NCBI RefSeq assembly: GCF_028867935.1
Contig: NZ_JAPQNS010000001.1
Location: 1,240,001 to 1,304,000 of the forward strand
Direction of reading: 5' to 3'
Length of the DNA: 64,000 nt
From: Flavobacterium sp. SUN052
GTDB lineage: Bacteria > Bacteroidota > Bacteroidia > Flavobacteriales > Flavobacteriaceae
Shown here: in pieces, positions 16,696 through 27,393 of the stretch
Numbering within the stretch: the first letter of the stretch is position 1
Layout of the letters: every line of letters starts with the position of its first letter
Notes under the pieces: model-generated
Database searches by the model: none
The model's input: only the letters and a program-made list of their open reading frames with translations
What the model was told of the DNA's origin: nothing
Position numbers and translations under genes: made by a program

Positions 16696-18477
16696 TCAGG
16701 GTGCAGATTGGCCGGGCGCGGTCAGTAGCAGCGCTTTTACCTCGGCTACCTGCCCTTTCGGGACCGATGTTGCCCGTAGCAGAATCCGCTGGGGCCCCTT
16801 AGGCAATTGGATCGTACCCAGCGGAAGCCAGGCCCAAGCCTTCTCGTATACCTCTTTGCGGGGAATCCGGTCGGGGCTGGGTTTCAAGGGTGGGTCAAAA
16901 CTCCGCTGTAGGGTTTGTCGCAGCGTCTTTTTATCCGTGGTAACGGTCAGCACCGTCCCGCGAGCCGCATCCGGAGCGGTGTATTGTAAGGTTATCTGAT
17001 AAGCTCCGGGGCGCTCTACCACCACATCCCACCAGACGGAATCGGCGGGTGACTGCCAGTTGATGAGCCAATCATTGGCCCAGCCGTTGCCCTGCTTGTA
17101 CCGAACTTTACCCGAAAAATGGGCTTCTGGTGCCTGCAACAACACCCGCCGGGCTGCCACCAGCGCCGGTCGTGAAGGAGATATTGTTCGGGACACTTCC
17201 CCAAACCACTGGTTGTAAGCGGCTTGTAGTGTTTGTACCTGTTGAGGTTCCCTGGTGGCCAAATCTGTCGCTTGTGAGGGGTCGCTGAGCATATCGTACA
17301 GTTGGGTCTGCCCTTTTTGCTTTACCAGGCGATATTGAGCCGTGCGAACACCCCCCGGCTCGGCAGGAAGACCGTTGGGACCCATCCCGGCAACATGCGT
17401 AAACAGCATTCGGTCGGGTAGCGTATCCGTCCGGCCCAGTAATAGTGCTGTCAGGCTGCGGCCATCGAGTGGGTGGGTCGGTGTGAAGCGTAGTCCGCAT
17501 AAATCAACTAAGGTTGGCAACAAGTCGATGTGGGCTGCATTGGGCCCAATTCGAGTTTGAGGGTGGATACTACCCGGCCAGCGCACAAACAACGGCACCC
17601 GCACGCCCCCCTCATCCACCGACCCTTTAATGCCTTTCATGTCGCCATTGAACCGATGGCCGTTGGGGCCATTGTCGGTCGCAAAAACAACAACAGTGTT
17701 TTTGGCCAAACCCAATTGATCCAACTTGGTCAATAGCCGCCCCACGTTATCGTCTAAGTTCTCGACCATTCCGTAAATGCTGGCTTGCTCATTGTCCAGA
17801 CCTTTGGCCTTGTACTTGTTAAAATAACGATCAGGTACCTGGTGGGGGCTGTGAGGAGCGTTAAAGGGTACGTAGCAGAAAAAGGGCCGGGATTTATTTT
17901 TTTCGATGAAGCGAAGAGCGGCATCGGTCAGTACGTCGGTAATGAATCCTTTCGTGGGCTCCATCCGGTCATTGTGCTGAAGCTCGGTATCGAAGTAATT
18001 ATTCCAGTGGCCCGCGCAAAAGCCTAGAAACTCGTCAAACCCCTGACCATTGGGATCTTCGGGGGCGTCTTCGCCGTTGTGCCACTTGCCGAAACAGCCG
18101 GTAGCGTAACCATTCTGGCGGAATACCTCGGCCAACGTGAGTTCATCGCTCCGCATCCGTTCCCAGCCCTGAGTTACCGAAACGGTTCCCGTGCGCAGGT
18201 GGTAACGACCTGTGAGCAGGCTGGCGCGGGTGGGGGCACAAAGCGGACTGACGAAAAAGCGGTCGAACTGCGCACCACTGCGAGCAAGCCGGTCGATGTT
18301 TGGTGTTTCAACGAAGGGGTTGCCATGTAGGCTCAGGTCACCCCAGCCCTGGTCGTCCGTCAGAATGAACAACACATTGGGCATCGTAGGGGCGGTCAAT
18401 CTGCCGGTAGTGGGCCGCCGGGCAACCCAGGCACCAAGGAGCAGCACAGACACGACAATCCAGAAAAGTGGTTTCAT
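16696..18477 (-). CDS. Secreted sulfatase (arylsulfatase family)
   Basis: A 593-residue exported sulfatase with an N-terminal hydrophobic signal or anchor. It has the metal site NVLFILTDDQGWGD (D41, D42) and the sulfatase signature CAPTRASLLTGR, whose C80 would be converted to formylglycine. Further conserved parts are GKWHNG, VVFATDNGPNG and a C-terminal region (about 450-590) that looks like a beta-sandwich carbohydrate-binding extension. It should hydrolyse sulfate esters of sugars or aryl compounds in the periplasm. I chose the Met at 18477 because it leads directly into the signal. A formylglycine-generating enzyme gene is not in the window. Confidence 0.9.
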   Translation of the reverse strand: MKPLFWIVVSVLLLGAWVARRPTTGRLTAPTMPNVLFILTDDQGWGDLSLHGNPFVETPNIDRLARSGAQFDRFFVSPLCAPTRASLLTGRYHLRTGTVSVTQGWERMRSDELTLAEVFRQNGYATGCFGKWHNGEDAPEDPNGQGFDEFLGFCAGHWNNYFDTELQHNDRMEPTKGFITDVLTDAALRFIEKNKSRPFFCYVPFNAPHSPHQVPDRYFNKYKAKGLDNEQASIYGMVENLDDNVGRLLTKLDQLGLAKNTVVVFATDNGPNGHRFNGDMKGIKGSVDEGGVRVPLFVRWPGSIHPQTRIGPNAAHIDLLPTLVDLCGLRFTPTHPLDGRSLTALLLGRTDTLPDRMLFTHVAGMGPNGLPAEPGGVRTAQYRLVKQKGQTQLYDMLSDPSQATDLATREPQQVQTLQAAYNQWFGEVSRTISPSRPALVAARRVLLQAPEAHFSGKVRYKQGNGWANDWLINWQSPADSVWWDVVVERPGAYQITLQYTAPDAARGTVLTVTTDKKTLRQTLQRSFDPPLKPSPDRIPRKEVYEKAWAWLPLGTIQLPKGPQRILLRATSVPKGQVAEVKALLLTAPGQSAP

Positions 18478-18600
18478 TGAAAATAAGCTGTTGGATACCA
18501 TAACCCGGATTGTGATGAAATAATCATCGCGATTTTACTATTTCCGAATCTTCAAACCAAATTCTCGACTCGGGAAAGGAGAGCAGCTCATCCAGGGGCT

Positions 18601-19944
18601 TTACCGGGGAATTTGCCGGGTAATACAGTGAATTCCACCCCCACCCACGTTGATGGCCCGGACATCCACACCAAACACCTGCCTGCCTGGAAATGCCTGC
18701 CGGAGTAAGCGTTTGGCTTCTTCATCTTTGCCCACCATATCGGCGGAGAGACCAGCATACTCCGCCACCAGCACAAGCTTGTTGGTAACCAGGAAATTGA
18801 GGTAGCTGGCCGCCAACACGCCCTTTAGGCCCTGGGGGTCAACAGTAGGCTTACCCACTGAAGGGTAGTCCATCGTCGACAGAATGTTAAACATGTCATC
18901 CTGATCGGTTAGATCCACGTAAAGCGGCTTAACATCGGGGAAGTCGATGATCTGGAACGGATGGCCGTTCTGATCGGTGGCATGAGTGAGCACCTCACGC
19001 GCATGAAGCAACAACTCCCGGCTTTTAGCCAAGATGGGGTTCGCACTAGCCTCCTGCTCGGTGGGCGTTTCGGCCAGCAAGATCGTGTGGGCATCAATAA
19101 AGCGCACAAATTCGTCGGTATGGCCGTTTGTAGTCAGTAATGTGTAGACCGGTTGCGTGCTATTGCCAAACGGAACGGCAAAGGGCGCATGCAAAACCGG
19201 GTGAGCATCGTTGCCCAGCGTGCCTTTAAGCCAAATCACGTTCCGGGTGTTGAACAGTCGGGCAAATTCAGCTTCTACCTGCGCTTTGCTCCAGCCCGGA
19301 TTCCGCTGAAAAACCACGTCTTCGGATACAATCACGGTGCCTTGGCCATTAAATTCCAACGCACCCCCTTCCAGAATGAGCGATGAGCTGACGTGGGGCA
19401 CCTTCAGAAGAGCAGAAATATGGCGGTCAACTGTTTCGTCAATCGCGACTGAGGAAGCAAAATCGGGTAAGGTGACGTAGGGTCCCCAGCCCCAGGCGTT
19501 GAACTGAAAATCGACTGCCTTACGGGTGTTGCCATCTTTGATAATGATGGGGCCGGTATCCCGGAGCCAGATGTCAGCATAGTTGATGTAATGGAAGTTG
19601 AGTTGGTTCTCGATCAGCGGATGCGACACGCCTTTGCTACGCAGAAAAGCGGTGACATCCTCTTGCATGGCTGCATCGGTCACGCACAGATCGACCCGAC
19701 TTGTGGGTAACAAGGCTGTTAACAACTTCACATAGGCATCAGGAACTGACCAGTCGTGTTTGTTGCTAAAGACAGGCCAGGCCATCCAGACGGATTCCTG
19801 CTCTTCCCACTCGGCAGGTACCCGGATTTGGCTCTGAGGGTTGGGTAGAGAGTGGTCCAGCAGAGAGCAAGAGGAAAGCAAACAGCAGGTCAGCAGGCAA
19901 AGGCTAATCAGCCATTGACGGCGGTTGCGAGGAGACAGGGACAT
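18601..19944 (-). CDS. Agmatine deiminase/peptidyl-arginine deiminase family lipoprotein
   Basis: A 447-residue member of the guanidine-group-modifying PAD_porph family. It has the conserved WLRDTGP (126-132), EGGALEFNGQGT (about 193-202), HTDEF (H275, D277) and the nucleophile Cys in GGGGIHC (C440). Agmatine deiminases make N-carbamoylputrescine and ammonia for polyamine synthesis. Here, unlike typical cytosolic enzymes, the N-terminus carries a lipobox (LLSSC, C26), so it is likely lipid-anchored outside the inner membrane. Start chosen at the Met before the basic signal region (SPRNRRQW). A direct repeat lies upstream (20010-20040). Confidence 0.87.
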   Translation of the reverse strand: MSLSPRNRRQWLISLCLLTCCLLSSCSLLDHSLPNPQSQIRVPAEWEEQESVWMAWPVFSNKHDWSVPDAYVKLLTALLPTSRVDLCVTDAAMQEDVTAFLRSKGVSHPLIENQLNFHYINYADIWLRDTGPIIIKDGNTRKAVDFQFNAWGWGPYVTLPDFASSVAIDETVDRHISALLKVPHVSSSLILEGGALEFNGQGTVIVSEDVVFQRNPGWSKAQVEAEFARLFNTRNVIWLKGTLGNDAHPVLHAPFAVPFGNSTQPVYTLLTTNGHTDEFVRFIDAHTILLAETPTEQEASANPILAKSRELLLHAREVLTHATDQNGHPFQIIDFPDVKPLYVDLTDQDDMFNILSTMDYPSVGKPTVDPQGLKGVLAASYLNFLVTNKLVLVAEYAGLSADMVGKDEEAKRLLRQAFPGRQVFGVDVRAINVGGGGIHCITRQIPR

Positions 19945-20009
19945 AAAGGGATATTGGTTGTTTGACAGCGGACAAACGTACCATCCCAATGAGTTTTGGC
20001 CTGTCGCAG

Positions 20010-20040
20010 ATGTTTCATTCACTATCGTGAATGTTTCATT
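20010..20040. promoter_or_regulatory. Direct repeat with central inverted repeat upstream of deiminase gene
   Basis: ATGTTTCATT occurs at 20010-20019 and 20031-20040, and ATTCAC-TATC-GTGAAT (20017-20032) forms an inverted repeat between them. This lies 66-96 bases upstream of the deiminase start in the gap after the photolyase gene. It may be an operator. No regulator is known. Confidence 0.3.
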
Positions 20041-20062
20041 GAGGCTTATGCAGGCATTCTTT

Positions 20063-21712
20063 TTAGGCAGACTTCGGTTTCTTGCCTGGTTTCCGCCTGG
20101 ACTCTGGTTGTCGATTTGAAATCGGCAGGCTATGTTGGGTCAAAATACGGACCTGCTCAGCCTGGCCTACTTCGGTCTGCAGGGGCTGGTGCAGCTGGAG
20201 CCGGGCCTGGCGGGCCATAACGGTTGCATCAATAATCGGAGCAGGGTAATCAACGCCGACCTGAAATCCCGTCATCACTTGTTCCAGCAAAGGCATGGTC
20301 CACGGCTGATGAATGTAAGCCACCGGACAGTTGACCAGTTCGGGCACCCATTGTTTGATGAACACCCCCTGGGAGTCGTGATCCTGCGACTGCTTGACGG
20401 GGTTATAGATCCGGATGGTATTGGTGCCTGTCATTCCCGACTGCATCTGGATCTGGGGGTAGTGGATGCCCGGCTCGAAATCCGTATAGAGCCGCGCCAG
20501 ATGCCAGCCCCCTTCCTGCCAGTGTTGCAGCAGATGATGCGTCAGAAAAGAGGTCAACATGGCCCGCATCCTGAAATTGATGTAGCCCGTAGCGGCTAAA
20601 CAGCGCATACACGCATCGATGAGCGGATACCCCGTTCGGCCATCCCGCCAGGCAGCGTAGTGGTTTGGATTGGTATTTTTAGAAAGTGCATCGAAAGCCC
20701 GGTTCACATTCTCGAACTCCATGCGGTCTTCTCCCTCAAATTTTTGAATGAGATGGCAGTGCCAGCGTAACCGGGAAGTAAAGGCCGCTAACTGTCGTCT
20801 CAAACCCGACAGCGCCGGATTTTTGGCGGCCTCCCGCTGAGCCTGGACCACCTGCCGGATGCTCAGACAGCCCCAAGCCAGGTAAGGCGACAGGCGACTA
20901 CATCCCCGTCGACTTTCGAGTGGTTTGGAGATGGAGGTGGCGTAGCTTGCGATGCGCTCAGTTAAAAAGCTCGTCAGGTAGCGATGCCCATTATATTCCC
21001 CACCGGGCTGAAAGGAGGGGTTTGGCGTCATCCACTCAGGTAGGCAATCCGGACCGCGCTCGGTCTCAAACCAGGCGGAGGGCACCTTGGCAGGGTACCA
21101 GTGGGTGAGGTCTGGATGTTGTTGAGGTGCCTGCATGGTTTGTTGCCAGCTGGTGGCCCAGGTCTCTCGGTTTTTCAGGCCCCTAATCACCCCGTTGTTC
21201 TGGAATTCGTGCCAACTAATACCCTGCCCACGGCAAAATTGAGCGATAGCTTTATCCCGATCATAGGTTACGGCCAGACCAGTCTCTTCATGAGAGAAGA
21301 TAGTGTTAATGGTAAACTGGGTCTGCAAGGCCTTTAACACATCGATCACCTCCCGGTGAAACACCCATATAACGGGGGAACCTGTTTCCGGTGGACTATG
21401 CATTTCAACCTCTTCAAAAATAAACGGGAGCCACTCATGTACAGAGCGGCTTGCACCTGGTGGGGGAGGGCTGGGCGCAGGTAAAGCTGCCAATTGCTTG
21501 TTGAGATCTGCCAGGCATTCGTACACAAATCGCCAGTGGCGGAGATCGTAATTGGGGTCGGCCATCACGGATGGCTCGAAACAATACAGCAATAATGAAG
21601 GAACGGGTGACCCGGTCCGTCCTTGGGCTATGGCTGCCTGGAGGGGAGCATGGTCGCGCAGACGCAGGTCGCGTTTAAACCAAAGAATATTTAGGGTTGG
21701 TCGGTTAGACAT
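20063..21712 (-). CDS. Cryptochrome/photolyase family flavoprotein
   Basis: A 549-residue protein with an N-terminal photolyase alpha/beta antenna domain ([15 protein letters not shown]) and a C-terminal FAD-binding domain (about 240-500). The latter includes [31 protein letters not shown] and the region [24 protein letters not shown]. In classical photolyases the following motif reads FDPxGxFIRRWVPEL; here it is [16 protein letters not shown], a change near the flavin. It could repair UV dimers or act as a light sensor. The C-terminal tail is basic ([11 protein letters not shown]), compatible with DNA contact. Confidence 0.87.
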   Translation of the reverse strand: MSNRPTLNILWFKRDLRLRDHAPLQAAIAQGRTGSPVPSLLLYCFEPSVMADPNYDLRHWRFVYECLADLNKQLAALPAPSPPPPGASRSVHEWLPFIFEEVEMHSPPETGSPVIWVFHREVIDVLKALQTQFTINTIFSHEETGLAVTYDRDKAIAQFCRGQGISWHEFQNNGVIRGLKNRETWATSWQQTMQAPQQHPDLTHWYPAKVPSAWFETERGPDCLPEWMTPNPSFQPGGEYNGHRYLTSFLTERIASYATSISKPLESRRGCSRLSPYLAWGCLSIRQVVQAQREAAKNPALSGLRRQLAAFTSRLRWHCHLIQKFEGEDRMEFENVNRAFDALSKNTNPNHYAAWRDGRTGYPLIDACMRCLAATGYINFRMRAMLTSFLTHHLLQHWQEGGWHLARLYTDFEPGIHYPQIQMQSGMTGTNTIRIYNPVKQSQDHDSQGVFIKQWVPELVNCPVAYIHQPWTMPLLEQVMTGFQVGVDYPAPIIDATVMARQARLQLHQPLQTEVGQAEQVRILTQHSLPISNRQPESRRKPGKKPKSA

Positions 21713-21732
21713 GGGGTGGCATCAACCGTTTA

Positions 21733-21852
21733 CCCCAAGTTCGCATTGACTTCAGGTAAACCGGTTCCTTCTACCAGGTAACAACGCGCGGCCAGCTGGC
21801 TAAGTTTTAGGTCCGCGTATTTATCGAGTCTGGCAATAGGTTCAGAAGGGCA
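21733..21852 (-). other. Forty open codons directly after the hydrolase stop
   Basis: After the TAA of the MetX-like hydrolase (21853-21855) the same frame stays open for 40 codons and reads like protein (for example KLSQLAARCYLVEGTGLPEV). It has no start codon of its own. It may be a gene remnant, or chance. Otherwise this 140-base gap before the photolyase gene shows nothing. Confidence 0.2.
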
Positions 21853-22929
21853 TTATTCTTTAGCGGTCAGTTCTAATAATTCCTGTAGATAACTGCCCCA
21901 GATAGTCGGGTTAGAATGGGTTCCATGACCGGTCGTTTTATCCGTTATTGGAAGTAGAATATAGCGACCCCGTTTAACGGCCCCGATGTTCTTTTCCATG
22001 AGTTGGAGTTCAGGTGGGTTTACCTGATCATCGGCGGAGTTAATGGCAAACAAGGGGGCTTTAATTTTAGCCAGATGAGGGGCGGGATTGTAGTCCCGTG
22101 AGGCATCAAATTGGTAAATAAAATCGTTGGCATCAAGTGCGTTAAAATATCGTTGTTCCAGAAGCACCAGTGATGAATCGGCTTTGGATCTGGTAGGTGA
22201 CCCTTTTTGCATCTGAAGCGGGCTACTTACCATAAAAACCATAGATGATATGGCGCCCGTTAAGCCTACTTTGGGTTGGGCGGTATAGTCACCCTGTTTC
22301 CATTCCGGGTCTAGCTTGATCAGATCAATGGCCATTTTTCGGATCATCCGATTTCGACCTGCAATTTCTACAGGAAGACTGGCCAGGGGCATCAGTGCAT
22401 CCATAAAGTCAGGGTGAGTATAGCCCCATACCCATGTTTGCATAGCACCCATGGAGGTGCCTAAAATCAGTCGAAGATGGTTTACTCCCAAATGCTCGGT
22501 GAGCAATCGGTAATTGGCCGCAACCATATCATCGTAGTTATATTCAGGAAACTTCATTCGTAATCCATTGCTGGGCTTGCTCGACTTGCCGTGCCCCACC
22601 GCGTCGGGCAATATGATGTAATATTTAGTTGCATCGAGCAGTTGACCGGGGTTGAAAAGATTTCCGGCAAACACATTATTTAAAAAACCACGCCCAGTAC
22701 CAGTCGTGCCATGCATGATCAAGACCGCATTGGTCACCGTTCCGTTTTTATCTTTCAGCGGCCGACCAATGGTCGTGTAGTGAATATTGAGTTGAGGCAA
22801 AACCGCACCGGTTTCAAATTTGAAGTTATTGATGAGATAATCGGACTCCGTTCCAGTGGGAAAATTTGCCTGGGCGTATGCCGAAAAGTTGATCAGGACA
22901 GCAAAACAGAATGCTATAAGTAGTTTCAT
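21853..22929 (-). CDS. Secreted alpha/beta hydrolase, MetX-like
   Basis: A 358-residue alpha/beta hydrolase with a clean signal peptide ending AYAQ (residue 20). It resembles homoserine O-acetyltransferases: LNIHYTTIGRP at the start of the domain, VLIMHGTTGTG oxyanion region, nucleophile S159 in LILGTSMGAMQ, late Asp in NSADDQVNPP and His in TTGHGTHSN. The export signal argues against a role in methionine synthesis, so it is more likely an esterase or acyl hydrolase in the periplasm. The 259-base gap to the xylanase is AT-rich and shows no clear promoter. Confidence 0.82.
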   Translation of the reverse strand: MKLLIAFCFAVLINFSAYAQANFPTGTESDYLINNFKFETGAVLPQLNIHYTTIGRPLKDKNGTVTNAVLIMHGTTGTGRGFLNNVFAGNLFNPGQLLDATKYYIILPDAVGHGKSSKPSNGLRMKFPEYNYDDMVAANYRLLTEHLGVNHLRLILGTSMGAMQTWVWGYTHPDFMDALMPLASLPVEIAGRNRMIRKMAIDLIKLDPEWKQGDYTAQPKVGLTGAISSMVFMVSSPLQMQKGSPTRSKADSSLVLLEQRYFNALDANDFIYQFDASRDYNPAPHLAKIKAPLFAINSADDQVNPPELQLMEKNIGAVKRGRYILLPITDKTTGHGTHSNPTIWGSYLQELLELTAKE

Positions 22930-23188
22930 TTTTTAGTGAAATGGATTGTATTGGTGGTTGAATTAGTCAATAAAATTGGTAGTCTGCAATTAAAGAAACT
23001 GCTTATTTTCTCCCTCAGTCCTGAATCGTTTAGTGTATACCGGATGAGGACTATTGTGGCACCACCAGTATGGTGCAGTTATTTATTTTATTTATAAGTG
23101 TCAATTTAACAAGTATAAAGAAAAGTTATATTCTTTTGATAATAAGTTGGAAATATTACTGGATCGGCCGATCTGCCAGCTTATTGTT

Positions 23189-26100
23189 ATGCAAAAAAAA
23201 TACCTTCTTTTCACACTGTGGCTCCTGTTGTTGGGAACCCTATCACCGCTGTTTGCGCAGCAAAACATAGTGCCCAACCCAGGCTTTGAATTGGGCACTG
23301 GTGATGCATTCACCAATTGGACCAAAACCAATGGTGCCACCTATTTAACGGCTACCACCGTTGCCGCTGAAGTACATGGTGGAACCCGGGCTCTGAAGTC
23401 ATCGGGGCCGGGAAATCCGGGTGAGCAATACCGGGTGCAGATGCTGAGCGACCTGATTCCGACTACCATCGGGACGTCCTACACCTTTAAAATCTGGGTC
23501 AAAGCGGCCACTGCTGGCGGAACCATTCGGTTCTCAACCCAGCCAAGTGCGCTGTATGGCCCCGACACCAGTGTTCCGGCCAACGTATGGACACAATTGT
23601 CATGGACGTTTACGGCCAATGTAGACCAAACCCGCATCGCGTTGGATTTGGGACAAAGCAACGTCGTTTATTACCTGGACGATATGGAAATGCTGGGGAC
23701 TGTTGTGGTTACCCCTCCGGCAACCAACCTGACAAATTACCTGCCCAACCCCAGTTTTGAAGACGGCACGGGTAATGTCTTCACCAATTGGACCGAACTG
23801 AACGGAGCGGGTTCGTTTTCCGAAACAACCACTCCTGCCGAAGTAAAAGTGGGAGCAAGAGCGCTGAAAGTTGTATCGACTGCGCCCCGCAATGCCTACG
23901 AAGTTCAGATCGCCAGCCCTTTTTTGAATACGCCGGTGGGCAAGCGCTTTCGGTTCAGTATCTACATTAAAGCGGCTGTAGCGGGTGGACAAGTCCGATT
24001 GTCGACCATCTCGCCCTTAGCCAATTACGGGGCGTATGCCTACTCAACTACAACCAGCATTGGTACCGACTGGCAGCTGTTAACCCTTGAGTTCACTCCG
24101 GTAGAACCCACCACGCGGGTAGCTATCGATCTGGGTACGAGTGCTGCTACCTATTTTGTGGACGATATGAGATTGACGACGACCGATGCCCTGCTGATTG
24201 GGAACGGTGGGTTTGAAACCGGCTTCGGCGACAACTTTACCAACTGGACTAAGCAAAACGGCGCGGCTTTCCTGACGGCTACTACCTCTGAGACCCATTC
24301 GGGCGGCCGAGCGCTACGGGCTGAAGTGACTGGTAGCCAGACCAATGCCGGACAGCCTTATTCTGTGCAGTTGATCAATGATGCCGCCAATACAATTGTC
24401 GGCACGCAGTATACCTTCTCGATCTGGGTAAAAGCCACCACGGCCGGTGGGACGATTCGCTTTTCCACTCAGCCCAGTCCACTTTACGGCCCCGATACCC
24501 CCGTGGCAACCACCTGGACCAAGCTGAGCTGGACGTTTACCGCCAACAGTACCCAGACACAACTGGTACTTGATCTGGGTAAAAACACGAATGTTTATTA
24601 CCTCGACGATGCCGACATCAGCCCAGCTATTATCAACCTTGTTCCGAATGGAAGCTTTGAGTTGGGCGGCCCAGGAAACACCTTCACGAACTGGTCAAAA
24701 TTTAATGGTGCGGCCAATACGACTGAGACTACAGTACCCGCCGAGGTGAACGAAGGAAGCAGAGCCGTAAAGGTGATCAATACCGCAGCTGGTGAAGCCT
24801 ATAGTGTGCAGCTGGTAAGCGATCCGATGAGCCTCAGTGTTGGTAAAAATTATACGGCTACCATTTACGTTCGATCCACCACAGGCGGGCAAATTATCCG
24901 GTTCTCGACCAATGCGACAGCCGGTGCGCAGTACGGGCCTAATTACACCATTACGACAGCCTGGACACCCATGACGTGGACGTTTACGGCCAATGACCCC
25001 AGCACCCGGCTTGTGCTGGACATGGGTACCAGTGTCGGTACGTTCTTTGTCGATAATGTGACGGTGGTCGGCGCAGATGACTGTGCGGTTAAGTATCAGG
25101 TCCCCGCCAATCAAACGCCAATTGCTACGGGTAAAAACAAATTTCTGGGGTCAGCGTACAGCACTCCCCAGATTCCCAACTTCGAGAAGTATTTCAACCA
25201 GGTAACGCCCGAAAACGCGGGTAAATGGGGTAGCATCGAAGGAACGCAGGGCGTTTATAATTTCGCCGAAGTGGATCGGGCACGCGAGTTTGCCAAGGCC
25301 AATGGGTTTCCCTTCCGGTTTCACGTGTTGGTGTGGGGCGCACAGCAACCAACCTGGCTGAAAGCGCTGAGCGATGCGCAGAAAGTTCAGAAAGTAAAAG
25401 CCTGGTTCCAGGCAGTGGCCAACCACTACGATGGCAGCTCGAACGCACGGGCCAAACTGGAATACCTCGAAGTGGTGAACGAATCACTAAACGATCCACC
25501 GAACAACCTGGGTAATAACGCAACCGATGCCGCCAGTGGCGACTATGTAAACGCCCTGAAATCATTGAACGCTGAACTGGGTACAACACCTGGTCAGTAC
25601 GACTGGATTGTTAACTCGTTTAAATTGGCCCGGCAGTACTTCCCCTGCGAAACCAAGCTGATGATAAACGATTATGGGATTGAGAATAACACGACCATGT
25701 CTACCGCTTATCTGGCAATCGTCAATCTATTGAAAGCCGATAACCTGATTGATATTGTGGGTATGCAGGGGCACTCGTTCTCGACCCGGAAGTACAATGC
25801 CAGTCAGAGTTTCGACGATCATACCGCATTTCTTCGCAGCAATCTGGAGACCATTGCCTCTGCCGGATTGCCAATCATGATTACCGAACTGGATATTGAC
25901 GGAAATGTAGACAATACCTACACACCAACAACCAACGTGGCTGTGAAGCAGGCGTTCCAGAAATCGGAATATGAGCGCATTTTTGGGTTGTACTGGAATC
26001 ACCCTTCGGTGATGGGAATCACACTGTGGGGGTATCTGACGGGCCACTGGCGCACTACGGAGGAAGCGTTTTTGGTGGACGCTTGCAGCGGTCAGGAAAA

Positions 26101-27316
26101 ACCAGCCCTGCGCGATTATCTGAACAACACGCTTAACAACACCCCAACCAGCATTCGTGCATCGGGTAATCCGGCCTTGGGAACGAACTTTATTCCCAAG
26201 ATTTGTGGCATTCCAACGGCCGCTCAATATGCGTGTGCCACTGATGTACCTGCTTCAAGCACGGCAGCCATAACGGCTTCGGCGTTTAACTGCCCCGGTG
26301 CGGTCAGCGTTACCGTGAGAGATGCAACCTCGCCAGCGACTCCAACGGCCGGTTCTTCCTACACCATTACACGCACCTGGACCGTCACCGATGCCTGCGG
26401 CAATGTTAGAACAGCGTCTCAGCAAATCACAGTTTCAGGCACTTGCCAACCCGTAAATACGCCCTGTGGAAGCCCAACAGCCACGCTGGGGCAGCCACTC
26501 AATATGCTGGCGCCAACCTACAACTGTGCCACGGGTGAGATCAAGTTTAACACTACGGGTGGCGACGGATCTCCTATCCGATTCTCAGCCATTGGCATTT
26601 CGGTACCGTCGGAGACCTGCACGGGTATGGTTGATGCAGGTGTCGCGCAGGACATTCGGGATCAACGATCAAACGTAGAAGCCTTCACGCTGTCGGCCAC
26701 GCAAAATGGCACTACCGTTCGGTATTCATGGAATGCACTGGCCGCCTGTAGCGCACCGCCGAGCGTAACGGTTACGCCACCGCCAACAAATGGACTGGCT
26801 TTGATTGCGCCAACCTACAACTGTTCAACGGGAGCGTTTACCTTCAACACGCAGTGCAGCAACGGTTCGCCAGTTGAGTACTTTGCTGTTGGGATTACGG
26901 GCTGGACAACCAACGCCGGACCGATCACGGTGCGCCCAGCCAGAGATGTGCAGCCTTTCACGCTGAAGGCCCGCTACGTGGGGCAACCCGCCAGCGAAAT
27001 CACGTATAGCTGGGATTACTTAGCCACCTGCCCAACGAATGCGCGGGTAGGCGTGGAGTCGGCTCCGGCCCTCGACGTGATGGTACTTGGTAACCCAGTG
27101 CAGTCAGAAACCGTTACCATCGAAATTCGTGGCGCGGCTAATCAGTCGTTACGAATCGGTGTGCTATCGGTTACTGGTGCGCCGTTGAGCGAGATACAGG
27201 TGAAACAGGCTGCCCTTGTGGAGCGTCATACCCTGCGGTTAGGCAACGCTGCCGGGGTTTACCTGTTGAACGTGAGCACCGATACCCAAACCAAAACGGT
27301 GAAGGTGGTGAAGTAA
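23189..27316 (+). CDS. Multidomain GH10 endo-xylanase with four CBM repeats and type IX secretion tail
   Basis: A 1375-residue secreted enzyme. The order is signal peptide (ending LFAQ), four CBM4/9-like carbohydrate-binding repeats of about 145 residues (roughly 25-170, 180-325, 330-473, 480-625), then a GH10 barrel. The probable acid/base is E765 in EVVNESLNDPP and the nucleophile is E900 in MITELDIDG. After the barrel come an HYR-like segment, two related repeats each opening APTYNC (roughly 1100-1290), and a C-terminal sorting domain ending TKTVKVVK typical of type IX cargo. It should cut xylan outside the cell. The start at 23189 puts the signal at the N-terminus; upstream in-frame codons look non-coding. 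A strong terminator follows. Confidence 0.92.
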   Translation: MQKKYLLFTLWLLLLGTLSPLFAQQNIVPNPGFELGTGDAFTNWTKTNGATYLTATTVAAEVHGGTRALKSSGPGNPGEQYRVQMLSDLIPTTIGTSYTFKIWVKAATAGGTIRFSTQPSALYGPDTSVPANVWTQLSWTFTANVDQTRIALDLGQSNVVYYLDDMEMLGTVVVTPPATNLTNYLPNPSFEDGTGNVFTNWTELNGAGSFSETTTPAEVKVGARALKVVSTAPRNAYEVQIASPFLNTPVGKRFRFSIYIKAAVAGGQVRLSTISPLANYGAYAYSTTTSIGTDWQLLTLEFTPVEPTTRVAIDLGTSAATYFVDDMRLTTTDALLIGNGGFETGFGDNFTNWTKQNGAAFLTATTSETHSGGRALRAEVTGSQTNAGQPYSVQLINDAANTIVGTQYTFSIWVKATTAGGTIRFSTQPSPLYGPDTPVATTWTKLSWTFTANSTQTQLVLDLGKNTNVYYLDDADISPAIINLVPNGSFELGGPGNTFTNWSKFNGAANTTETTVPAEVNEGSRAVKVINTAAGEAYSVQLVSDPMSLSVGKNYTATIYVRSTTGGQIIRFSTNATAGAQYGPNYTITTAWTPMTWTFTANDPSTRLVLDMGTSVGTFFVDNVTVVGADDCAVKYQVPANQTPIATGKNKFLGSAYSTPQIPNFEKYFNQVTPENAGKWGSIEGTQGVYNFAEVDRAREFAKANGFPFRFHVLVWGAQQPTWLKALSDAQKVQKVKAWFQAVANHYDGSSNARAKLEYLEVVNESLNDPPNNLGNNATDAASGDYVNALKSLNAELGTTPGQYDWIVNSFKLARQYFPCETKLMINDYGIENNTTMSTAYLAIVNLLKADNLIDIVGMQGHSFSTRKYNASQSFDDHTAFLRSNLETIASAGLPIMITELDIDGNVDNTYTPTTNVAVKQAFQKSEYERIFGLYWNHPSVMGITLWGYLTGHWRTTEEAFLVDACSGQEKPALRDYLNNTLNNTPTSIRASGNPALGTNFIPKICGIPTAAQYACATDVPASSTAAITASAFNCPGAVSVTVRDATSPATPTAGSSYTITRTWTVTDACGNVRTASQQITVSGTCQPVNTPCGSPTATLGQPLNMLAPTYNCATGEIKFNTTGGDGSPIRFSAIGISVPSETCTGMVDAGVAQDIRDQRSNVEAFTLSATQNGTTVRYSWNALAACSAPPSVTVTPPPTNGLALIAPTYNCSTGAFTFNTQCSNGSPVEYFAVGITGWTTNAGPITVRPARDVQPFTLKARYVGQPASEITYSWDYLATCPTNARVGVESAPALDVMVLGNPVQSETVTIEIRGAANQSLRIGVLSVTGAPLSEIQVKQAALVERHTLRLGNAAGVYLLNVSTDTQTKTVKVVK

Positions 27317-27393
27317 GTGACTGGGTAAATTGGTAAGTTGTCCTCATAGGCAATAAACACCCGTTTGCCAATCGACCATACAATAACCAACTT

